Source of the DNA: Tannerellaceae bacterium
Lineage (GTDB): Bacteria > Bacteroidota > Bacteroidia > Bacteroidales > Tannerellaceae
Direction of reading: 5' to 3'
Length of the DNA: 34,842 nucleotides
Assembly: GCA_031270665.1 (NCBI GenBank)
Contig: JAISXD010000082.1
Location: forward strand, 1 to 34,842
Shown: positions 6,578 through 15,465 of the stretch, one piece after another
Layout: the number at the start of each line of letters is the position of its first letter
Numbering within the stretch: position 1 is the stretch's first letter
The notes under the pieces: model-generated
Database searches by the model: none
The model's input: the letters and a program-made list of their open reading frames with translations, nothing else
What the model was told of the DNA's origin: nothing
Translations under genes and position numbers: made by a program

Positions 6578-9481
6578 ATGAAAAAGTTTATTTTTCTTCT
6601 CTCTTTCAGCTTATTTACACTGCCTCTTACAGCGCAAACAGAGACCAATCTTTTCCGGGCGGCTGATAAAAGCAAGATGAACCACTGGGTCGATTCGGTT
6701 TTCGACACGATGAGTTTAGACGAACGTATCGGCCAGTTGTTTATGGTGATTGCAAACCCTGCCGCCGATACGCGGAATATGCAGAAGCTTACACGTTACA
6801 TCAACGACATAAAAGTGGGCGGCATACTCTTTGCCAAAGCGGGAAGCCCGCAGGCGCAGGCCGAAGTAACCAACCGTCTTCAAAAAGCCTCGCGCGTGCC
6901 TTTGTTTATCGCCCTCGACGGCGAGTGGGGCCTATCGATGCGCTTAAACGGAACCACCCGTTTTCCCCGCAACATGACGCTTGGGGCCATAGAGAACGAT
7001 ACGCTCCTCGAAATATACGGCAAAGAAGTAGGCCGGCAATGTAAAGAAATGAGGATACAAATCAATTTTGCACCGGCTTTGGATGTGAACAGCAATAGGG
7101 CCAACCCCGTAATCGGCAACCGCGCCTTTGGCGAAGACCCCGACCTTGTTTCCGATAAAGGGCTGGCTTACTGCAAAGGGTTGGAGAGCGCCGGCATTAT
7201 TCCGGTAGCAAAGCATTTTCCCGGGCATGGGGATACGTCGGACGATTCGCATCATACGCTTCCCGTCATCCACCACAGCCGGCAACGGCTCGACAGCGTA
7301 GAGCTGCTCCCGTTCAAAAGATACATATACGACGGCTACCCCGGGATTATGACGTCGCACCTGTACGTGCCTTCCCTGGACAAAACGAAGGATATGCCGG
7401 CTACCTTTTCCAAACCTATCGTGACGGACCTGTTGCAGAAGGAATTTGGCTTCCAGGGATTATTGTTTACCGATGCGCTGGCCATGAAAGGGGCGCTGGT
7501 AAAAAAAGGCGAAAACATATCCGTCAAAGCATTGCAGGCGGGGAATGATATCCTGGTGTCGCCGGCTACTCCCATAACCGATTTTGAAGCCGTCAAAGAG
7601 GCGATAGAAAAAGGTACGCTCGATTTAAAAGACATTGAACGGCGCGTACTCAAAGTATTACAATACAAATACATCACCGGTCTGGCCAATTACAGGCCCA
7701 TACAAACAAAAGGCCTGTCAGAGCGTATCAATACGCCCCATGCAGCCTGGCTGGCAGCCAAACTCAATGAAGAAGGGATCACCCTGCTGAAAAACACATC
7801 CGGTTATATACCACTGAAAGAACTCGACAAAAAGAAAATAGCCGCCGTCTCGTTGGGCGACTCGAAAGGCAATGAATTTCAGAAGATGCTCAACCGCTAC
7901 GACTCCGTGTCCGTCTTCAGTCTGGGACGGAATGCTACAGCGGCCGAACAGCTGAAAGTATATGCCGCCCTTGAAGCGTTCGACTTAATTATTTGCGGTA
8001 TCCACACGGTACGTATCCCCGAATCGGAACCCCTGCGGAAGCTGGCAGAGAAGAAAGACGTTATCCTCACCTTCTTTACCCAGCCTTATTTCTCTAAAGA
8101 TTACAAAAAGTCTGCAGACAAGGCAAAAGCCGTTATTATGGCTTACGAAACCTCTCAGCAGGCACAGAGGTATGCGGCGCAACTTATCTTCGGAGGGATG
8201 GCAGCGAAAGGAAAACTCCCCGTTTCTATCCCCGGCATGTATTTTTCAGGAACGGGCGTCTTTACCGAAAAGACGCGCCTGGGATACCATGAACCCGAAG
8301 AGACAGGCGCCAATATGGACCGCCTGCATGTGATTGACGGTATCGTAAAGGAAGCGCTTGAAGCGAAAGCCTTTCCCGGATGCCAGGTGTTGGTTGCCCA
8401 GGACGGCCTGGTTATTTACGATAAATCCTTCGGCTATTACACTTACGACAAGAAACAGCGCGTAGATGAATATTCCGTTTACGACCTGGCTTCCGTTTCA
8501 AAGGCCGCCGGGACGCTGCTTGCCGTAATGAAGCTATACGACGAGAAAAACTTTACCCTCACCAACAAAATATCCGACTATATACCCGAACTGAAAGACT
8601 CCGATAAAAAAGACATTCTAATAAAGGACCTGCTTTACCACCAGTCCGGCGTAGTCCCTACGATAGCTTTCCATACGAATAAAAACCTCCCTAACCTGGT
8701 TTCGGACACGGCAAAGCCGGGTTTCCGTACAGAGGTGGCAAGCGGCTTTTATCTGCATGATTCATTTCGTGATACGGTTATCAATGAAATCAAAACCTCC
8801 AAACTTGGCACGAAAGGGAAATACCTTTACAGCTGCATCAACTTTATCATACTGCAAAAAATGGTAGAAGCCCAGACGAAAGAGCCGCTCGACAAGCTAT
8901 TGCACGCTAATTTCTACAGACGACTGGGAGCCGCCATCACCACTTATAATCCATTAAAGACAATAGACACCCTGCGGATTGTCCCTACGGAAGACGACCG
9001 ACTCGTCCGCCGACAGTTACTCCGGGGCTATGTACACGATGAGGCGGCAGCATTTCAGGGGGGAGTTTCCGGTAATGCCGGTCTGTTTTCCAATGTCAAC
9101 GATTTGGCAAAGATATTACAACTCTTTCTCAACCAAGGAGCCTATGGAGGCGAACGTTACCTTTCGGCTGAAACCAGCCGGCTGTTTACGCAGAGCAAAA
9201 GCCCTGTCTCACGTCGGGGATTAGGCTTTGATAAACCGGCTGTGGGAACACCCAAGCTCTCGCCCTGCGGAGCCCTGGCCCCGGCGTCTGTCTACGGGCA
9301 TACAGGATATACGGGAACCTGTTTCTGGGTAGACCCCGACAACCGGCTTATCTACATTTTCCTTTGTAACCGCGTTACGCCCACCCGCGCCAACAACAAA
9401 CTCAGTTCATTAGAGATCCGTACAAGGATACAGGATGCGATATACAAGGCCATTGATAGGAAAACCCAAAAAGATTCATAA
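6578..9481 (+). CDS. GH3 (NagZ-like) beta-N-acetylhexosaminidase fused to a serine hydrolase of the beta-lactamase fold
   Basis: A 967-residue two-enzyme protein with a Sec signal peptide (MKKFIFLLSFSLFTLPLTAQ). Residues ~35-370 form a GH3 N-terminal barrel with the NagZ motif KHFPGHGDT at ~212-220, followed by D-SHH, and the likely nucleophile Asp ~299 in FTDALAM. Residues ~390-560 look like the GH3 C-terminal alpha/beta domain. Residues ~590-960 form a class C beta-lactamase/PF00144 domain with SVSK at 639-642, YSCINF near 745 and HTG near 905. The likely role is periplasmic cleavage of cell-wall or N-acetylhexosamine-containing material by two activities in one chain; the substrates are inferred. 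A GTG 6 nt upstream is in frame, but the ATG gives the clean signal peptide. Confidence 0.85.
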   Translation: MKKFIFLLSFSLFTLPLTAQTETNLFRAADKSKMNHWVDSVFDTMSLDERIGQLFMVIANPAADTRNMQKLTRYINDIKVGGILFAKAGSPQAQAEVTNRLQKASRVPLFIALDGEWGLSMRLNGTTRFPRNMTLGAIENDTLLEIYGKEVGRQCKEMRIQINFAPALDVNSNRANPVIGNRAFGEDPDLVSDKGLAYCKGLESAGIIPVAKHFPGHGDTSDDSHHTLPVIHHSRQRLDSVELLPFKRYIYDGYPGIMTSHLYVPSLDKTKDMPATFSKPIVTDLLQKEFGFQGLLFTDALAMKGALVKKGENISVKALQAGNDILVSPATPITDFEAVKEAIEKGTLDLKDIERRVLKVLQYKYITGLANYRPIQTKGLSERINTPHAAWLAAKLNEEGITLLKNTSGYIPLKELDKKKIAAVSLGDSKGNEFQKMLNRYDSVSVFSLGRNATAAEQLKVYAALEAFDLIICGIHTVRIPESEPLRKLAEKKDVILTFFTQPYFSKDYKKSADKAKAVIMAYETSQQAQRYAAQLIFGGMAAKGKLPVSIPGMYFSGTGVFTEKTRLGYHEPEETGANMDRLHVIDGIVKEALEAKAFPGCQVLVAQDGLVIYDKSFGYYTYDKKQRVDEYSVYDLASVSKAAGTLLAVMKLYDEKNFTLTNKISDYIPELKDSDKKDILIKDLLYHQSGVVPTIAFHTNKNLPNLVSDTAKPGFRTEVASGFYLHDSFRDTVINEIKTSKLGTKGKYLYSCINFIILQKMVEAQTKEPLDKLLHANFYRRLGAAITTYNPLKTIDTLRIVPTEDDRLVRRQLLRGYVHDEAAAFQGGVSGNAGLFSNVNDLAKILQLFLNQGAYGGERYLSAETSRLFTQSKSPVSRRGLGFDKPAVGTPKLSPCGALAPASVYGHTGYTGTCFWVDPDNRLIYIFLCNRVTPTRANNKLSSLEIRTRIQDAIYKAIDRKTQKDS

Positions 9482-9486
9482 TTTTG
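9479..9486 (+). promoter_or_regulatory. -7 promoter element overlapping the GH3 stop codon
   Basis: TAATTTTG fits TAnnTTTG and lies 53 nt before the aminotransferase-like gene, sharing the TAA stop of the GH3 gene. No good -33 element is seen. Confidence 0.4.
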
Positions 9487-9538
9487 CACCTCCTTCTCAA
9501 GAGGAGAATTAAATAGTCACATTTAAAAAACAAAAGAT

Positions 9539-10567
9539 ATGTTATTCGGACACGGCGACGATTTTTACAGCACACAGCAGCAAGTAACCAGCAACTTCAG
9601 TTCCAACGTATGGCATGGCGCCAACCTGGAAAAGCTGATTGCCCATCTTAACACTCAGTTTGACAGGATAACCCGTTATCCCGAACCCGACGCAGGGAGT
9701 TTGAAACGCTTACTGGCCCGGCGGTACGAAATAGCGGAAGATAATGTAGTGATAACGAATGGTTCCGTAACGGCCCTCTACTTGCTGGCGCAAGTATGGC
9801 ACGAGAAAAAGTCGGCCATATTAACGCCTGCATTTTCCGAATACGAAGACGCCTGCCGCCTTCACAAGCACAAGATAACCTTTATCCCCAACTCCGAAGA
9901 TATTTCGGGATTAGACCTTGAAGGACAGGAGCATTGCTGGATATGCAATCCGAATAACCCCGACGGCAAACTGTTCAGCCGCACGGAACTGCTTGGCCTG
10001 ATTGCCGCCAATAAGCAAACAACCTTTGTGGTAGACCAGTCCTATGCCGCTTTCACTACCGAGGATATACTGAAACCTTCCGATCTGAAGGCTAACAAAA
10101 ACCTGGTGCTGGTACATTCCGTCTCAAAAGCATACAATGTGCCCGGCCTGCGTATGGGGTATATCATGGCGCCACCGGCCATTACAAAAGCGGTAAGCAA
10201 ATACCTTATCCCCTGGTCGGTCAACACCCTGGCGATAGAAGCCAGTAAATACATCTTGATACATCCGGCGCAATTTACGCTACCTATCCGCAAATGGCAA
10301 CGCGAAACAGCCGAGCTGATTTATCAACTAAACAAACTCGACGAACTGGAAGTAATTCCCAGCACAACCACTTTCTTTTTGGTGAGATTAAAAAAAGGAA
10401 CAGCCGCCGAACTAAAAGAATATCTGCTTACAAACCACGGCATCCTCATTCGCGACGCCTCCAACTTTCATGGCCTCGACGAAACCTATTTCCGCCTCTG
10501 CACCCAAACTCCCACAGAAAATCAACAACTGATAGACGCAATCAAAGAGTGGATGAAAGCGAACTGA
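9539..10567 (+). CDS. CobD/HisC-like PLP enzyme (threonine-phosphate decarboxylase or aminotransferase)
   Basis: A 342-residue fold-type I PLP enzyme. The visible signature is HSVSKAYNVPGLRMGY (about 197-212), with the Schiff-base Lys in SKAY and a downstream Arg that would bind carboxylate. CNPNNPDGKL (about 135-144) and VVDQSYAAF (about 164-172) hold the usual Asn and Asp/Tyr cofactor contacts. The opening FGHGDDFY is closer to CobD (threonine-phosphate decarboxylase, giving the aminopropanol linker of cobalamin) than to HisC. No other cobalamin or histidine genes are nearby, so the substrate is open. The gene ends 3 nt before the converging gene at 10571. Confidence 0.7.
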   Translation: MLFGHGDDFYSTQQQVTSNFSSNVWHGANLEKLIAHLNTQFDRITRYPEPDAGSLKRLLARRYEIAEDNVVITNGSVTALYLLAQVWHEKKSAILTPAFSEYEDACRLHKHKITFIPNSEDISGLDLEGQEHCWICNPNNPDGKLFSRTELLGLIAANKQTTFVVDQSYAAFTTEDILKPSDLKANKNLVLVHSVSKAYNVPGLRMGYIMAPPAITKAVSKYLIPWSVNTLAIEASKYILIHPAQFTLPIRKWQRETAELIYQLNKLDELEVIPSTTTFFLVRLKKGTAAELKEYLLTNHGILIRDASNFHGLDETYFRLCTQTPTENQQLIDAIKEWMKAN

Positions 10568-10570
10568 CAT

Positions 10571-11026
10571 TTACTGGAAAGTAGCGGCCGCCGGAGGATA
10601 GTTATTTATAAGCGGTTGATTCACCGGAGTAATACTTACTATTTCGTCTACAATGAATCTGGAATATCCTCTCCAGGGCAGCGTACCGAAATATTCCTTA
10701 TACCGAAGTTCCACCATTTGTCCGCCGGCGCGCATCAACGAGTCGGCTATTTGCGGATTGGCCACTGAGAAGTTAAACTCATTGGATTGTATCGCTCCGG
10801 GCTTGCTGCTCTGGAAACCGCTCTGAATCAATTTCCCTTCGTACGTCTTGAAAAGAATCCCTTTGTATACCACATAATTAAGTTGCCCGGTCTTCACCCC
10901 TTCCCCAAAAGGATAATAATAACGGATAGCAACAAACAGAACCAAACCCAAGACAATTGTAACAAGCGTATAATTGCGGATTTTCCTTAATTTGCTTTTT
11001 ATTGAAGGCTTTATCGTAATCGGCAT
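10571..11026 (-). CDS. Conserved small membrane-anchored protein of unknown function
   Basis: A 151-residue protein with a short basic N-terminus (KSKLRKIRNY), one membrane segment at about residues 18-37 (TLVTIVLGLVLFVAIRY), and a ~110-residue soluble domain containing GVKTGQLNYVVYKG, KTYEGKLIQ and LRYKEYFGTLPWRGYSRFIVDEI. The domain resembles a family common in Bacteroides, sometimes mislabelled '6-phosphogluconate dehydrogenase'; nothing here supports that activity. The start is taken as the ATG at 11026; an in-frame ATG 60 nt upstream would add residues unlike the family, beyond the likely promoter. Convergent with the CobD/HisC-like gene; divergent from gmd. Confidence 0.7.
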   Translation of the reverse strand: MPITIKPSIKSKLRKIRNYTLVTIVLGLVLFVAIRYYYPFGEGVKTGQLNYVVYKGILFKTYEGKLIQSGFQSSKPGAIQSNEFNFSVANPQIADSLMRAGGQMVELRYKEYFGTLPWRGYSRFIVDEIVSITPVNQPLINNYPPAAATFQ

Positions 11027-11053
11027 AATTGTATCTTTAATTGATTGATTATG

Positions 11054-11131
11054 CAAAGATAACATCCCCCAAGCAATTAAATCCATCTCGGTCGAATATT
11101 TTTTTTATGACAAACGGTTTTGTTACATTTG
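11054..11131. promoter_or_regulatory. Divergent promoter region (small membrane protein / gmd)
   Basis: The minus-strand -7 element TATCTTTG (11054-11061 reversed) serves the small membrane protein, 27 nt from its ATG. The plus-strand TACATTTG (11124-11131) serves the gmd operon, 36 nt before its first ATG. Both fit TAnnTTTG. Confidence 0.55.
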
Positions 11132-11167
11132 CATCTCAAACATGGGTTCTTTTTAAACAAAAAGAGT

Positions 11168-12268
11168 ATGGATATGAAAAAAATAGCATTAATCTCCGGT
11201 ATAACCGGACAGGATGGGTCTTTTTTGGCCGAGTTTTTAATAGAAAAGGGATATGAGGTGCATGGGATTATCCGGCGATCGTCTTCTTTCAATACAGGGC
11301 GGATTGAACACCTGTATTTGGATGAGTGGGTGCGGGACATGAAACAACAGCGGTTGATAAACCTGCATTATGGGGATATGACGGATAGCAGCTCGCTCAT
11401 CCGGATTATACAGGCGGTACAACCGGACGAGATTTATAACCTGGCGGCCCAGAGCCATGTGAAGGTTTCGTTTGACGTACCGGAATATACAGCCGAAGCA
11501 GACGCAGTAGGCACATTGCGTATACTGGAAGCTATCCGTATATTGAGGTTGGAGCAAAAAACGAAGATATACCAGGCCTCTACCTCCGAATTGTATGGAA
11601 AGGTACTGGAAGTGCCACAAAGCGAGACAACGCCTTTCTACCCCCGCTCTCCCTATGGCGTGGCAAAACAATATGGCTTCTGGATAACAAAAAATTACCG
11701 GGAAAGTTATGGTATGTTTGCGGTAAATGGTATTTTGTTCAACCATGAGAGCGAAAGAAGAGGAGAAACGTTTGTTACCCGAAAGATTACGCTGGCGGCC
11801 GCCCGTATCGCACAGGGATTCCAGGATAAACTTTATTTAGGCAACCTGGATTCGTTGCGCGACTGGGGATATGCTAAAGATTATGTGGAGTGTATGTGGC
11901 TGATGCTTCAATATCATACCCCGGAAGACTTTGTGATTGCTACCGGCGAGTATCATACGGTACGTGAATTTTGCACGCTCGCTTTCAGAGAAGTAGGCAT
12001 TGAACTTCGGTGGGAAGGCAAAGGGATTGATGAAAAAGGGATTGATGCGGCTACCGGAAAGATATTAGTGGAAGTAGACCCGAAGTATTTCCGTCCGGCA
12101 GAAGTAGAACAGTTGTTAGGCAACCCGTCCAAAGCAAAGACATTATTAGGATGGAACCCGACTCAAACGAGCTTTCCCAAATTAGTAAAAATAATGGCTC
12201 ATCATGATATGAAATTCGTAAAGAAACTTCATATACGCCAAATGCCGGAAGAAAATAATAGAGAATAA
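11168..12268 (+). CDS. gmd: GDP-mannose 4,6-dehydratase
   Basis: An extended short-chain dehydrogenase of 366 residues that converts GDP-D-mannose to GDP-4-keto-6-deoxy-D-mannose, the first step to GDP-L-fucose and related deoxysugars. The NADP-binding [14 protein letters not shown] (from residue 11), the active-site T and E in ASTSELYG, and the Y-x3-K pair in [12 protein letters not shown] are all present, as are [17 protein letters not shown] and [16 protein letters not shown], typical of Gmd. Starts at 11168 (MDMKK) or 11174 (MKK) both fit. The TAA is directly followed by the ATG of the next gene, so the two are tightly coupled. Confidence 0.93.
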   Translation: MDMKKIALISGITGQDGSFLAEFLIEKGYEVHGIIRRSSSFNTGRIEHLYLDEWVRDMKQQRLINLHYGDMTDSSSLIRIIQAVQPDEIYNLAAQSHVKVSFDVPEYTAEADAVGTLRILEAIRILRLEQKTKIYQASTSELYGKVLEVPQSETTPFYPRSPYGVAKQYGFWITKNYRESYGMFAVNGILFNHESERRGETFVTRKITLAAARIAQGFQDKLYLGNLDSLRDWGYAKDYVECMWLMLQYHTPEDFVIATGEYHTVREFCTLAFREVGIELRWEGKGIDEKGIDAATGKILVEVDPKYFRPAEVEQLLGNPSKAKTLLGWNPTQTSFPKLVKIMAHHDMKFVKKLHIRQMPEENNRE

Positions 12269-14041
12269 ATGAAATTATCGGATTACATCGTTTCATACTT
12301 TGAAACACAAGGAATAGATGTTATTTTTGGTTATATTGGTGGAATGATTACACATATTGTGGATTCTATTTCACATAATGAACAGATTAAATTTATTCAA
12401 ACTTATCATGAACAAACGGCAGCAATAGCTGCTGAAGGATATGCAAGAGAATCGGGAAAATTTGGTGTTGCAATATCGACTAGTGGACCGGGAGTAACCA
12501 ATATGATAACTGGAATTGCCGATGCATACTTTGATTCAATTCCGGTTATTTATATAACTGGTCAAGTAAATACGTACGAATATAAATATGCAAAACCTAT
12601 TCGTCAACAAGGTTTTCAAGAAACAGATGTAGTGAGTCTCGTAAAGTCAATAACAAAATATGCTAAATTAATTGATAAAGCAGAAGATATACGCTATGAA
12701 TTGGAAAAGTCTGTCTATATTGCTACTCATGGACGAAAAGGGCCTGTTCTTTTAGATATCCCGATGAATGTTCAGCGAGCGGAAATTAATTCAGATATTC
12801 TCTGTGGTTATATTTTAGAAGAAGAGAAAACAGGAACAATGGATATGGATATGGATACTGATTGTATCCAAAAATTATTGTCTGATGCTAAGTGTCCATT
12901 ATTACTACTTGGAGCAGGATGTAATGATACAAGTATTCAGGATGTTATAACGAAATTTGTTTCGAAGACCAATATTCCTGTAGTGACTTCCTTGTTAGGA
13001 AAAGGTTCTATTGACGAAACATATCCTTATTATATAGGGATGATTGGAAGTTATGGTAATCGTTGTGCAAATATGAGTATTGCCAATTCTGATTTGTTAA
13101 TAGCTTTGGGCACAAGACTAGACACCCGGCAAACAGGCGCTCAAATTGATTCATTCTTAAAAAACGGCAAAATCATACATGTAGATATTGATGGCAACGA
13201 GTTGGAATATAATCGACTTAAAAACAGGATAAAAATCTGTTCTGACATTATTTCTTTTTTAAACAATACCGATTATACAAGATTACAACTTCAAGATTAT
13301 ACAAGTTGGCATAAATATTTGTTAAAACTGAAAAAGAATTATGATCAGAATAATGAGATAGAAAGATTTATAGAAAATAAGTCGCCATATAAATTCATAC
13401 AAATGCTGAATCAATATATCAATGATAATGACGTTATTATAGCGGATATCGGGCAAAATCAAATGTGGACGGCTCAAACATTACAACTAAAAAAAGGTCA
13501 GCGATTTGTTACAAGTGGAGGATTGGCTCCGATGGGATTTTCTATACCTGCATCCATTGGTATAGCATTTGCAAGTCCAGACAAAAATATCTTTTCAATA
13601 TCTGGCGATGGAGGCTTTCATATAGCAGTTCAATCTCTTATGTTAGTTTCTCAATACAATCTTCCTGTCAAAATAATTGTGATGAATAATAATGCTTTAG
13701 GTATGATAACACAGTTTCAGCATTTATATTTTGACGATAGAATGGTAGGAACAACAAAAGATGGAGGATACGAAGTTCCTGATATTAAAAATATAGCAGA
13801 AGCGTATAAATTATCTTATTTCAAAATCACGGAAGATAATTTATCAAATAAATTGTTATTGGATAATATATTCTCTTCAATAAATTGTATCATTGAATAT
13901 CAAATAAATGGATTAACAACTGTATCTCCTAAATTGGAATTTGACAAACCGATAGATAAACCCACACCGTTATTGTCTGATGAAGAACAAAAAATGAATA
14001 TCATTGATGATATACAGGAACAATGTTACTATAAGAATTAA
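12269..14041 (+). CDS. ThDP-dependent acetolactate-synthase-like enzyme inserted between gmd and fcl
   Basis: A full-length 590-residue ThDP enzyme with the three-domain order of acetohydroxyacid synthase. The PYR domain holds the catalytic Glu 48 (YHEQTAAIAAEGYA). The central domain at ~190-330 contains LGTRLDTRQTG, a FAD-domain-like motif. The PP domain has TSGGLAPMGFSIP near 410 and the cofactor motif GDGGF (446-450) followed by NNNALGM. No regulatory small-subunit gene is near. The gene is visibly richer in A/T than gmd and fcl and sits 0 nt after gmd, so I infer later acquisition. In surface-polysaccharide loci, AHAS-like enzymes such as YerE add a two-carbon unit from pyruvate to 4-keto deoxysugars; here the 4-keto sugar made by Gmd would be a natural acceptor. 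Ordinary acetolactate synthesis is the alternative. Confidence 0.8.
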   Translation: MKLSDYIVSYFETQGIDVIFGYIGGMITHIVDSISHNEQIKFIQTYHEQTAAIAAEGYARESGKFGVAISTSGPGVTNMITGIADAYFDSIPVIYITGQVNTYEYKYAKPIRQQGFQETDVVSLVKSITKYAKLIDKAEDIRYELEKSVYIATHGRKGPVLLDIPMNVQRAEINSDILCGYILEEEKTGTMDMDMDTDCIQKLLSDAKCPLLLLGAGCNDTSIQDVITKFVSKTNIPVVTSLLGKGSIDETYPYYIGMIGSYGNRCANMSIANSDLLIALGTRLDTRQTGAQIDSFLKNGKIIHVDIDGNELEYNRLKNRIKICSDIISFLNNTDYTRLQLQDYTSWHKYLLKLKKNYDQNNEIERFIENKSPYKFIQMLNQYINDNDVIIADIGQNQMWTAQTLQLKKGQRFVTSGGLAPMGFSIPASIGIAFASPDKNIFSISGDGGFHIAVQSLMLVSQYNLPVKIIVMNNNALGMITQFQHLYFDDRMVGTTKDGGYEVPDIKNIAEAYKLSYFKITEDNLSNKLLLDNIFSSINCIIEYQINGLTTVSPKLEFDKPIDKPTPLLSDEEQKMNIIDDIQEQCYYKN

Positions 14042-14074
14042 TTATTCGATATAAAACTAAAAAAATGAGTGGCA

Positions 14075-15160
14075 ATGAATAAAAATGCCAGAATATATGT
14101 AGCCGGCCATTTAGGCTTGGTAGGTTCCGCCATCTGGAACAACCTCAAACAGAAAGGATATTCCCGCTTGACGGGCAGAAACTCCCATGAGTTGGATTTG
14201 CGGGACAGTATGGCCGTAAAGGATTTCTTTGATAAAGAGCAACCGGAATATGTGTTGATAGCCGCAGCACAGGTGGGAGGTATCATGGCAAATACTACCT
14301 ACCGGGCAGATTTTATTTATAATAATCTGCAGATACAGCAAAATATAATCGGCGAATCTTTCCGCCATCAGGTAAAAAAGCTATTGTTCCTGGGAAGTAC
14401 CTGTATTTATCCCAAAGAATCGAAGCAACCGATGAGTGAAAACGAATTACTTACCGCCCCGCTGGAATATACGAATGAACCTTATGCCATTGCAAAGATT
14501 GCCGGACTAAAGATGTGTGAAAGTTTCAACCTGCAGTATGGAACGAACTATATCGCCGTAATGCCAACGAATCTGTATGGCCCGAATGATAATTTCGATT
14601 TGGAACGAAGCCATGTATTGCCGGCTATGATCCGTAAAATCTATCTGGCCAATGCACTGAAAAGGCAGGATTGGGACGCCATTCGCAAAGACCTGAACAA
14701 ACGCCCGGTGGAGGGGAAAAATGGAGAGACCACCAAGGAAGAGGCCATCGTACAACTTCTGCACAAATACGGCATTACAACGAATGCCGTTGAATTATGG
14801 GGTACGGGGAAGCCGTTACGTGAATTTCTTTGGAGCGAAGAGATGGCCGACGCCTGCGTATATATAATGGAACATGTTAATTTTAAGGATTTGGCGAAGG
14901 ATAAGAAAGAAGTTCGTAACTGCCACATCAATATAGGTACGGGAAAAGAGATTTCCATCCAAGAGTTAGCCGGATTAATCGTGAAAACGGTTGGTTATGA
15001 CGGCGAAATTATCTTTAATGCAGAAAAGCCGGATGGCGCCATGCGTAAACTCACAGACCCGTCCAAACTGCATGCTTTAGGTTGGCGTCACCGGATTGAT
15101 ATAGAAGAAGGAGTGTGCAAGTTATACAATTGGTATATCTCCCCCCCTCTCTCTCTCTGA
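14075..15160 (+). CDS. fcl: GDP-L-fucose synthase (GDP-4-keto-6-deoxy-D-mannose 3,5-epimerase/4-reductase)
   Basis: A 361-residue extended SDR enzyme that converts the Gmd product to GDP-L-fucose with NADPH. The N-terminal GHLGLVGSAIW cofactor loop, LGSTCIYPK with the catalytic Ser, and EPYAIAKIAGLKMCE with Tyr-x3-Lys are clear; PTNLYGPNDNFDLERSHVLPAMIRK is split here only by reading but is typical of Fcl/WcaG. It includes the ~50-residue extra segment (DWDAIRKDLNKRPVEG) usual in Bacteroidetes Fcl. Start: GTG 14069 and ATG 14075 are in frame; ATG is preferred. It follows the ThDP gene by 33 nt and is the last gene of the cassette. Confidence 0.92.
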   Translation: MNKNARIYVAGHLGLVGSAIWNNLKQKGYSRLTGRNSHELDLRDSMAVKDFFDKEQPEYVLIAAAQVGGIMANTTYRADFIYNNLQIQQNIIGESFRHQVKKLLFLGSTCIYPKESKQPMSENELLTAPLEYTNEPYAIAKIAGLKMCESFNLQYGTNYIAVMPTNLYGPNDNFDLERSHVLPAMIRKIYLANALKRQDWDAIRKDLNKRPVEGKNGETTKEEAIVQLLHKYGITTNAVELWGTGKPLREFLWSEEMADACVYIMEHVNFKDLAKDKKEVRNCHINIGTGKEISIQELAGLIVKTVGYDGEIIFNAEKPDGAMRKLTDPSKLHALGWRHRIDIEEGVCKLYNWYISPPLSL

Positions 15161-15269
15161 GTTACCATCCTCAATTGAATATGATTCTGAGAAGAACTGA
15201 TTAAATGTACAAGGAATTGTACGGAAAGTACAAAAGGATTAGTTTATTTTTAAAAAATATTTGTTTGAT

Positions 15270-15301
15270 ATTGCAAAATAGAAATGTTTGATTTATATTT
15301 G
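15270..15301 (+). promoter_or_regulatory. Orphan promoter without a downstream gene
   Basis: TATATTTG at 15294-15301 fits the -7 consensus, and an ATTGC at 15270-15274 gives a TTG-type -33 element about 19-20 nt upstream. No ORF follows before the terminator at 15431, so it is read here as the promoter of a small RNA. Confidence 0.5.
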
Positions 15302-15307
15302 CACTAT

Positions 15308-15465
15308 CAAACAAATAATCTAATTGATAAATAATTCAATTATTGGATAATTTGTTAAAGGTCTCTAATACATAGGTTATTTAATTGTATCTCATTATAT
15401 AGATTTAACTAAATTCCTATTCTATGCTATAAGGCCGTCAGAATAAATCCTGACGGCCTTTTTTC
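15308..15465 (+). ncRNA. Candidate small RNA (about 158 nt) ending in a strong terminator
   Basis: Between an orphan promoter and a strong intrinsic terminator lies about 150 nt of very AT-rich sequence with no plus-strand ORF above a few codons. A dyad AATTGAT-aaataatt-caatt near 15322-15341 could fold as a 5' hairpin. I do not recognise it as 6S, SRP, tmRNA or a known riboswitch. It could instead be a leader remnant. Support is only promoter-plus-terminator geometry. Confidence 0.4.
15431..15465 (+). terminator. Strong Rho-independent terminator, probably bidirectional
   Basis: An 11-bp perfect stem, AAGGCCGTCAG (15431-15441) with CTGACGGCCTT (15450-15460), closes an 8-nt loop and is followed by a run of T. 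The 5' side has AA only, so it is strongest on the plus strand, but it also lies right at the end of a minus-strand open frame. Confidence 0.88.

Noticed and set aside
11027-11086. 20-residue extension of the small membrane protein
   Set aside because: It would span the -7 element at 11054-11061; the ATG at 11026 gives a basic head followed directly by the membrane segment.
12269-14041. Housekeeping acetolactate synthase IlvB
   Set aside because: No ilvN, ilvC or ilvD is nearby, and it sits inside the gmd-fcl pair; not excluded biochemically but poorly supported by context.
15308-15430. 6S RNA, tmRNA or cobalamin/nickel riboswitch
   Set aside because: I see no conserved core, such as a B12 box or a 6S open bubble; only a generic small-RNA candidate can be supported.
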